Shown here piece after piece: positions 9,024 to 13,277 of a stretch of 13,277 nucleotides of DNA. The notes beneath the pieces are model-generated. The model saw only the letters and a program-made list of their open reading frames with translations. It was not told where the DNA came from and made no database searches. Source of the stretch: Bacteroidota bacterium (GTDB taxonomy: Bacteria; Bacteroidota; Rhodothermia; Rhodothermales; JAAAOL01); contig JAAAOL010000345.1 in assembly GCA_009908885.1 (NCBI GenBank), positions 1-13,277 of the forward strand. Reading direction: 5' to 3'. The position numbers and the translations under genes are program-made. Position 1 is the first letter of the stretch, and each line of letters opens with the position of its first letter.

Positions 9024-9031
9024 CGAACATA
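9024..9031 (-). promoter_or_regulatory. Possible -7 element for the yihY-like/tamA/tamB operon
   Basis: The minus strand reads TATGTTCG, five of six fixed positions of the Bacteroidota -7 consensus TAnnTTTG, about 90 bases before the operon start. The same nine bases (GTATGTTCG) occur upstream of clpX. No convincing -33 element sits at standard distance, so the call rests on the shared motif and placement. The rest of the 8936-9159 spacer shows only the G-rich stretch at its clpX end. Confidence 0.4.
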
Positions 9032-9127
9032 CCCCGCAGCAGGCAAAGGGAGTTCCGTCCCGCGGCGTAACAATGACGGAGAATCTGGCAGTTTTCTCCG
9101 AAGCGGACCGTGCTGGGGCGGAAGTCC

Positions 9128-9159
9128 GGGGGAAATGCGGGGCGGTGAGGGATCGGGGG
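9128..9159 (+). repeat. G-tract cluster after clpX, on the non-coding strand
   Basis: On the plus strand, runs of 5, 4, 3 and 5 G are separated by short loops and directly abut the clpX stop codon. This meets a simple G-quadruplex pattern, but on the strand opposite to the clpX message, and there is no regular unit. It may be a structure in the clpX/YihY-like spacer or simple composition. Confidence 0.45.
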
Positions 9160-10443
<1,284 letters not shown>

Positions 10444-10583
10444 GGCGGAGCAGGCGTCTGAGCGAAGGCCACCGGACGATCCAGTACCTGAGGTGGAAGC
10501 ACAAGCCTCCGGCTATCCAGTCTAGGCATCCCGCCGTTCTTCCGCAACCGCCGCGTCCGGCTTCGGCCTGTCACGATGCAAAA

Positions 10584-10591
10584 CGAACATA
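10584..10591 (-). promoter_or_regulatory. Possible -7 element for clpX
   Basis: The minus strand reads TATGTTCG inside the nine-base string GTATGTTCG, also found before the YihY-like operon. It resembles TAnnTTTG of Bacteroidota promoters. It would start a message with a leader of roughly 130 bases. No clear -33 box was found. The leader shows only a short GGC-TTCG-GCC inverted repeat around 10559-10568, too small to call. Confidence 0.4.
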
Positions 10592-10651
10592 CAATCCATC
10601 GTCGCTTCGCCCACGCCAGGTCAGGGGTAGGGCCAGGAAGAGCGATCAGGG

Positions 10652-10680
10652 TTGAACGAGGGCCGGGCGCTTCTTAAGAT
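10652..10680 (+). promoter_or_regulatory. Candidate sigma-70-type promoter for the SRPBCC gene
   Basis: TTGAAC at 10652-10657 and TAAGAT at 10675-10680 are separated by exactly 17 bases. Each matches four of six consensus positions. Initiation near 10687 would leave a leader of about 40 bases before the ATG at 10728. Spacing and placement are right, but Bacteroidota-type sigma factors often use other boxes. Confidence 0.45.
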
Positions 10681-10727
10681 GACAGTCCCACCCCCGCCCT
10701 TTTCGGCCCATCGCCCCCTTGCAGCCC

Positions 10728-11195
10728 ATGTCCACCGAGGTCAACACCAAAGTCATCGAAAAGACGCTCGTCATCGACGCCCCGGTCGAGCGGGTCTATG
10801 CCTTCTGGGCCGACATGGCGGCGGTCGAGGCGGTGCTGCCCGTGGTGGAGTCCATCGAGGTGCTGGACGAGCGGACGACGCGGTGGACCGTGCAGGCGCC
10901 GTTCAGCACGTTCGTGCAGTTCGTGGCGGTCACGGAGACGCGCACGCCCAACCGCTACGTCAAGTGGGGCTCGACGCACGGGGCCGGTACCGAGACCGTC
11001 ATCAGCGGCGGCGAACTCTTCTTCGAGCCGGTCGAGAACGATCGGGCGACGCGCGTCCGCCTGCGCTTTACGTACGACGTGCCCAGCGCCTCGGCCCAGC
11101 AGATCATCAGCACGCTGGCGGCCCTCGGCTATCCGGAGCGCGAGTTCGACGCGGGCCTCACCCTGATCAAGGAGCACCTGGAAGGGAATGGGTGA
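10728..11195 (+). CDS. SRPBCC-fold (START/polyketide-cyclase-like) protein
   Basis: This 155-residue protein is probably cytoplasmic. It starts with the typical SRPBCC pattern: a strand with I-E-K-T-L-V-I-D-A-P-V (10-20), then E-R-V-Y-A-F-W-A-D (21-29), then L-P-V-V-E-S-I-E-V-L (37-46). A run of strands and a long C-terminal helix (about 120-151) complete a helix-grip fold that usually encloses a hydrophobic ligand. Members include aromatase/cyclases, CoQ-binding COQ10-type proteins and many unknowns; the ligand cannot be read here. I chose ATG at 10728; an in-frame TTG at 10719 would add three residues (MQP) and has no better support. The gene is divergent from clpX and convergent with the EcsC gene. 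Its last codons already run into G-rich sequence that continues past the stop as a tandem array. Confidence 0.85.
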   Translation: MSTEVNTKVIEKTLVIDAPVERVYAFWADMAAVEAVLPVVESIEVLDERTTRWTVQAPFSTFVQFVAVTETRTPNRYVKWGSTHGAGTETVISGGELFFEPVENDRATRVRLRFTYDVPSASAQQIISTLAALGYPEREFDAGLTLIKEHLEGNG

Positions 11196-11243
11196 GTGGG
11201 AGAACGGGAGAGTGGGAGAGTGGGAGTGTGGGAGTGTGGGAGA
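11196..11243 (+). repeat. Six 8-base G-rich units directly after the SRPBCC stop
   Basis: Six consecutive 8-base units, consensus GTGGGAGA/T, begin at the very next base after the TGA; only the second unit departs at its first two bases. GGG tracts recur every 8 bases with 5-base loops, enough for a possible G-quadruplex in the message. A degenerate seventh unit ends at 11251. Confidence 0.9.
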
Positions 11244-11270
11244 GGACGGGGCAGGCGTCGATGCTCAATC

Positions 11271-11291
11271 TCACGCACCACGCATCACGCA
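11271..11291 (-). repeat. 7-base array downstream of the EcsC gene
   Basis: Three units of TGCGTGR on the minus strand (YCACGCA on plus) lie about 50 bases past the EcsC-family stop. They lack GGG tracts but are G-rich on that gene's coding strand. With the plus-strand array at 11196-11243 this makes a pair facing each other in the convergent spacer 11196-11342, which otherwise shows no gene or hairpin terminator. Confidence 0.65.
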
Positions 11292-11342
11292 CCTCGACGT
11301 TCACCAGCAGGAGGCTGGATGTCGCCAGGCTGAATCGGCGCG

Positions 11343-12206
11343 TCAGTTTCCGTTCACCAGGCCGACGCCGTACTTCGCCATGAGGAGGCGCTCGCGGTAG
11401 AGGAAGAAGGCGGCATCGCACACCTTGCTGGTGTAATACGCGTTGAAGCCGCTGCCGACGGCGGCCCCGGCGATGGGCACGACCTGCGCCAGCTTACGCC
11501 GGGTGAGCTGGATGCCGAGCGCCCGCGCGGCGTTGCGGATGGCCTGGGCGAGGGTCACCTGCTCGATGGTCTGGAGCGTCTGCTGCCGCGCGATGGCGTG
11601 CGAGACGCGGATGACGGGCACCAGCGCGGCCTGCTTGGCCGCATCGGTCGGCTGGGAGACGGCGTTGAGGACCTGGAGGGCGAAGAAGCGCTCCGTGGGG
11701 TCGCTGAGGTCGAAGCCGCAGTAGGTGGCATACTCGCCCGCCGCGCGCAGGTTGATGGCGACGAGTGCGACCACGTCCGGCAGGATGCCCGCCGCGCCGG
11801 CGTAGCCCGTAGCCGCTCCCTGCGCTGCCGCCACACCGCGGTACTTGGCGTCGAGCCCATGCATGACCCCATCCACGTGTTCGAGGTCGAGCCGGTGGAT
11901 GTCCGTCGGCGCCGCCACGGCATGCCCGGCCGCGTGGTAGTCGGCATAGACGCCCTCGGCCCAGACGGAGTCCTGCACGATCTCGTTCGTCACGCGCAGC
12001 AGCCCGGCCACGACGTTGTCGATGGTCCAGTCCACGCCGGGCACCTTCCGGATGAGGTCGGTCGCGCTGTGCAGCGCCGTGTTGACGCGCCGCACCGTCG
12101 CGCCGAACCAGCCCATCCTGGGGTCTTTCCAGCGCTGAATCTCACGGAGGGCCCGTCGTTCGTAGTCCGACGGATAACGCGGGCGCAGGACGGGGAGCGT
12201 ACTCAT
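11343..12206 (-). CDS. EcsC-family protein
   Basis: This 287-residue protein matches the EcsC family (PF12787). The N-terminus has Y-E-R-R-A-L-R-E-I-Q-R-W-K-D-P (15-29). A central Gly/Ala-rich, moderately hydrophobic part follows at about 121-155 (KYRGVAAAQGAATGYAG, then LPDVVALVAINLR), then E-Y-A-T-Y-C-G-F-D (158-166), and a C-terminal G-A-A-V-G-S-G-F-N-A-Y-Y hairpin (247-258). EcsC was named for the third gene of the Bacillus ecsABC transporter locus; its biochemical role is unclear, and here there are no EcsA or EcsB genes nearby. The central segments may associate with membrane, though no signal peptide is seen. The ATG giving MSTLPVL is used, without a Shine-Dalgarno. It follows the dUTPase gene on the same strand by 180 bases, so co-transcription is uncertain. 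Confidence 0.85.
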   Translation of the reverse strand: MSTLPVLRPRYPSDYERRALREIQRWKDPRMGWFGATVRRVNTALHSATDLIRKVPGVDWTIDNVVAGLLRVTNEIVQDSVWAEGVYADYHAAGHAVAAPTDIHRLDLEHVDGVMHGLDAKYRGVAAAQGAATGYAGAAGILPDVVALVAINLRAAGEYATYCGFDLSDPTERFFALQVLNAVSQPTDAAKQAALVPVIRVSHAIARQQTLQTIEQVTLAQAIRNAARALGIQLTRRKLAQVVPIAGAAVGSGFNAYYTSKVCDAAFFLYRERLLMAKYGVGLVNGN

Positions 12207-12274
12207 CGCGGCACGGCAGTTGATGGAGACGTTCGACGGTTGAGCCTACGACGCGACCGCCCGGGAGTTGCCCC

Positions 12275-12304
12275 GTTGGTGAGTTCGAAGTTGGTGAGTT
12301 CGAA
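12275..12304. repeat. Perfect 15-base tandem duplication upstream of the EcsC gene
   Basis: The unit GTTGGTGAGTTCGAA occurs twice with no gap, 70-100 bases before the EcsC-family start. Each copy contains the palindrome TTCGAA, so two such sites are 15 bases apart. It could be a pair of operator half-sites or a slippage product. The rest of the 12207-12386 spacer holds only the 8-base array next to the dUTPase stop. Confidence 0.85.
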
Positions 12305-12338
12305 GTGCGCCAGGGGCGATCACGTTGTCCTCTCAGCC

Positions 12339-12386
12339 CTCCACACTTCCACACCTCCATACCTCCAGACTCCCATACCTCCACAC
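12339..12386 (-). repeat. Six 8-base G-rich units directly after the dUTPase stop
   Basis: On the minus (dut coding) strand, six 8-base units of the form GTNTGGAG start at the base after the TGA. They differ at a few positions, mainly the third. GG rather than GGG tracts dominate, so only a weaker two-layer quadruplex would be possible. Unit length, number and zero spacing to the stop equal those after the SRPBCC gene, though the unit sequence differs. Confidence 0.9.
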
Positions 12387-12845
12387 TCAACCCCGTCCCG
12401 TCGAGCCGAAGCCGCCTGCGCCGCGCTCTGTGGCCGCCAGGGTGTCGCGCTCGTCCCAGGCGACGCGGGCGTGGCGGGCCACCACCATCTGGGCGATGCG
12501 CTCGCCGCGGGTGATGGTAAACGGCTCCGATCCGTGGTTGACCAGGATCACTTTGCACTCGCCCCGGTAGTCGGCGTCGATGGTGCCGGGGCTGTTGAGG
12601 ACCGTCACGCCGTGGCGGACGGCCAGGCCGCTGCGCGGGCGGACCTGCGCTTCGTAGCCCGGCGGCAGGGCGATCTGCAGGCCCGTCGGCACGAGCGCAC
12701 GCTCGCCGGGCGCCAGCGTCAGCGGCGCGTCCTCGGAGACGGCAGCGCGCAGGTCCATCCCCGCGCTGTGGTCGGTGGCGTAGTGCGGCAGATCCAGGCC
12801 CTCGGCGTGCGGCAGGCGGGCGACAGTGACGGTAATGGAATCCAT
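12387..12845 (-). CDS. dut: Deoxyuridine 5'-triphosphate nucleotidohydrolase (dUTPase)
   Basis: The enzyme hydrolyses dUTP to dUMP and diphosphate, keeping uracil out of DNA and supplying dUMP for thymidylate synthesis. All five motifs of the trimeric family are present, numbered from the chosen start: I SAGMDLRA (27-34), II RPRSGLA (69-75), III with the catalytic Asp in GTIDADYRGE (87-96, Asp90), IV RGERIAQMV (113-121), and V GAGGFGSTG (142-150), the flexible C-terminal lid. The protein is 152 residues, normal for the family. I prefer the ATG at 12843-12845 (MDSITVTV) because the distance to motif I then matches known dUTPases; an upstream ATG at 12864-12866 would add seven residues. It is on the same strand as rlmN, separated by a palindromic element, and ends directly in an 8-base repeat array. 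Confidence 0.97.
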   Translation of the reverse strand: MDSITVTVARLPHAEGLDLPHYATDHSAGMDLRAAVSEDAPLTLAPGERALVPTGLQIALPPGYEAQVRPRSGLAVRHGVTVLNSPGTIDADYRGECKVILVNHGSEPFTITRGERIAQMVVARHARVAWDERDTLAATERGAGGFGSTGRG

Positions 12846-12917
12846 GAGGTGCAAGTCGGAGTGCATGGGCGAAGAAGCGTCGCCGGTTAGATAGGCACGC
12901 CGCCCGTAACCCGCAAC

Positions 12918-13079
12918 CTAGTGCACCATCCAGCCATCTCTTGGTCAGTCCGTGCGTCGCTGGCGGCGCCGGCCGGCGTTCCCGGATCTCGCCGTAGCTA
13001 CGGCTACGCCTCGATCCGGCGCCTTGGCAGTCACCACCAGCGCCACCCGTCTTTGACCAGAAGACCGCTAGAAGGTGCA

Positions 13080-13083
<4 letters not shown>
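12918..13083. mobile_element. 166-base palindromic MITE-like element bounded by CTAG
   Basis: The ends are inverted repeats: CTAGTGCACC opens the element and its exact complement closes it, with 24 of the outer 30 bases matching. Inside, CCGGATC (12982-12988) pairs with GATCCGG (13013-13019), and a perfect 14-base palindrome GCCGTAGCTACGGC sits at 12991-13004; the centres nearly coincide, so the whole element can fold on itself. It has no coding capacity. CTAG at both ends fits the IS630/Tc1 habit of inserting at CTAG and duplicating TA, so it may be a non-autonomous relative mobilised in trans. Its right end includes the rlmN stop codon. It could also terminate rlmN transcription. Confidence 0.7.
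12991..13004. repeat. Central perfect palindrome of the MITE-like element
   Basis: GCCGTAGCTACGGC reads the same on both strands over 14 bases and lies at the middle of the inverted-repeat element. It would form the tip of a cruciform or RNA hairpin. Confidence 0.85.

Positions 13084-13277
<194 letters not shown>

Noticed and set aside
10559..10568. GGC-TTCG-GCC mini-hairpin in the clpX leader
   Set aside because: The stem is only three base pairs with no U-run, so it is too short to call a terminator or attenuator.
10719..10727. TTG start for the SRPBCC gene
   Set aside because: An ATG three codons downstream fits the family start, and no ribosome binding site favours the TTG.
12275..12386. 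Possible CRISPR array
   Set aside because: The repeats are gapless 15-base and 8-base tandems without unique spacers, and no cas genes are present.
12886..12893. TATCTAAC-like -10 box upstream of dut on the minus strand
   Set aside because: It has a weak match and no partner box at a sensible distance, so it is not called as a promoter.

Overview
This is a GC-rich window of ordinary-looking bacterial chromosome with eight protein genes, one cut by the right edge. Several traits point to the Bacteroidota/Rhodothermota side, most likely a Rhodothermales-type organism. These are high GC, a tamA-tamB outer-membrane pair, starts with no visible Shine-Dalgarno sequence, and a possible -7 element resembling TAnnTTTG upstream of two genes. 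The lineage is inferred from style and not proven by a marker. No rRNA, tRNA, CRISPR array, phage gene or transposase was seen.

Layout, left to right. Positions 1-107 are spacer with two short G-tract arrays on opposite strands. Positions 108-8935, all minus strand, form an envelope operon transcribed YihY/BrkB-like membrane protein -> TamA-like Omp85 barrel -> very large TamB. The first two genes overlap by ATGA and the last two are 12 bases apart. After a 224-base spacer comes clpX (9160-10443, minus). A 284-base divergent promoter region separates it from a small SRPBCC-fold gene (10728-11195, plus). That gene converges on an EcsC-family gene (11343-12206, minus). Upstream of the latter, also on the minus strand, lie a dUTPase gene (12387-12845) and the 3' end of rlmN (13080-13277).

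The TamA/TamB pair should act together at the outer membrane: TamA is a barrel with three POTRA-like repeats, and TamB is an inner-membrane-anchored, groove-like periplasmic bridge. The coupled YihY-type protein suggests an inner-membrane partner in envelope lipid or protein traffic. The remaining genes are housekeeping (Clp unfoldase, nucleotide-pool sanitation, rRNA/tRNA methylation) plus two poorly defined proteins.

The most unusual content is between genes. Several genes that end without a downstream operon partner are followed by a short tandem array of 7- or 8-base units, G-rich on the coding strand. The dUTPase and SRPBCC genes are each followed, with no gap, by exactly six 8-base units. 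TamB has six G-tracts at about 7-base spacing. EcsC has a short 7-base array a little further downstream. RlmN appears to have the same kind of tail, separated from its stop by a 166-base palindromic, MITE-like element bounded by CTAG. TamB itself carries about six internal repeats of roughly 100 residues.
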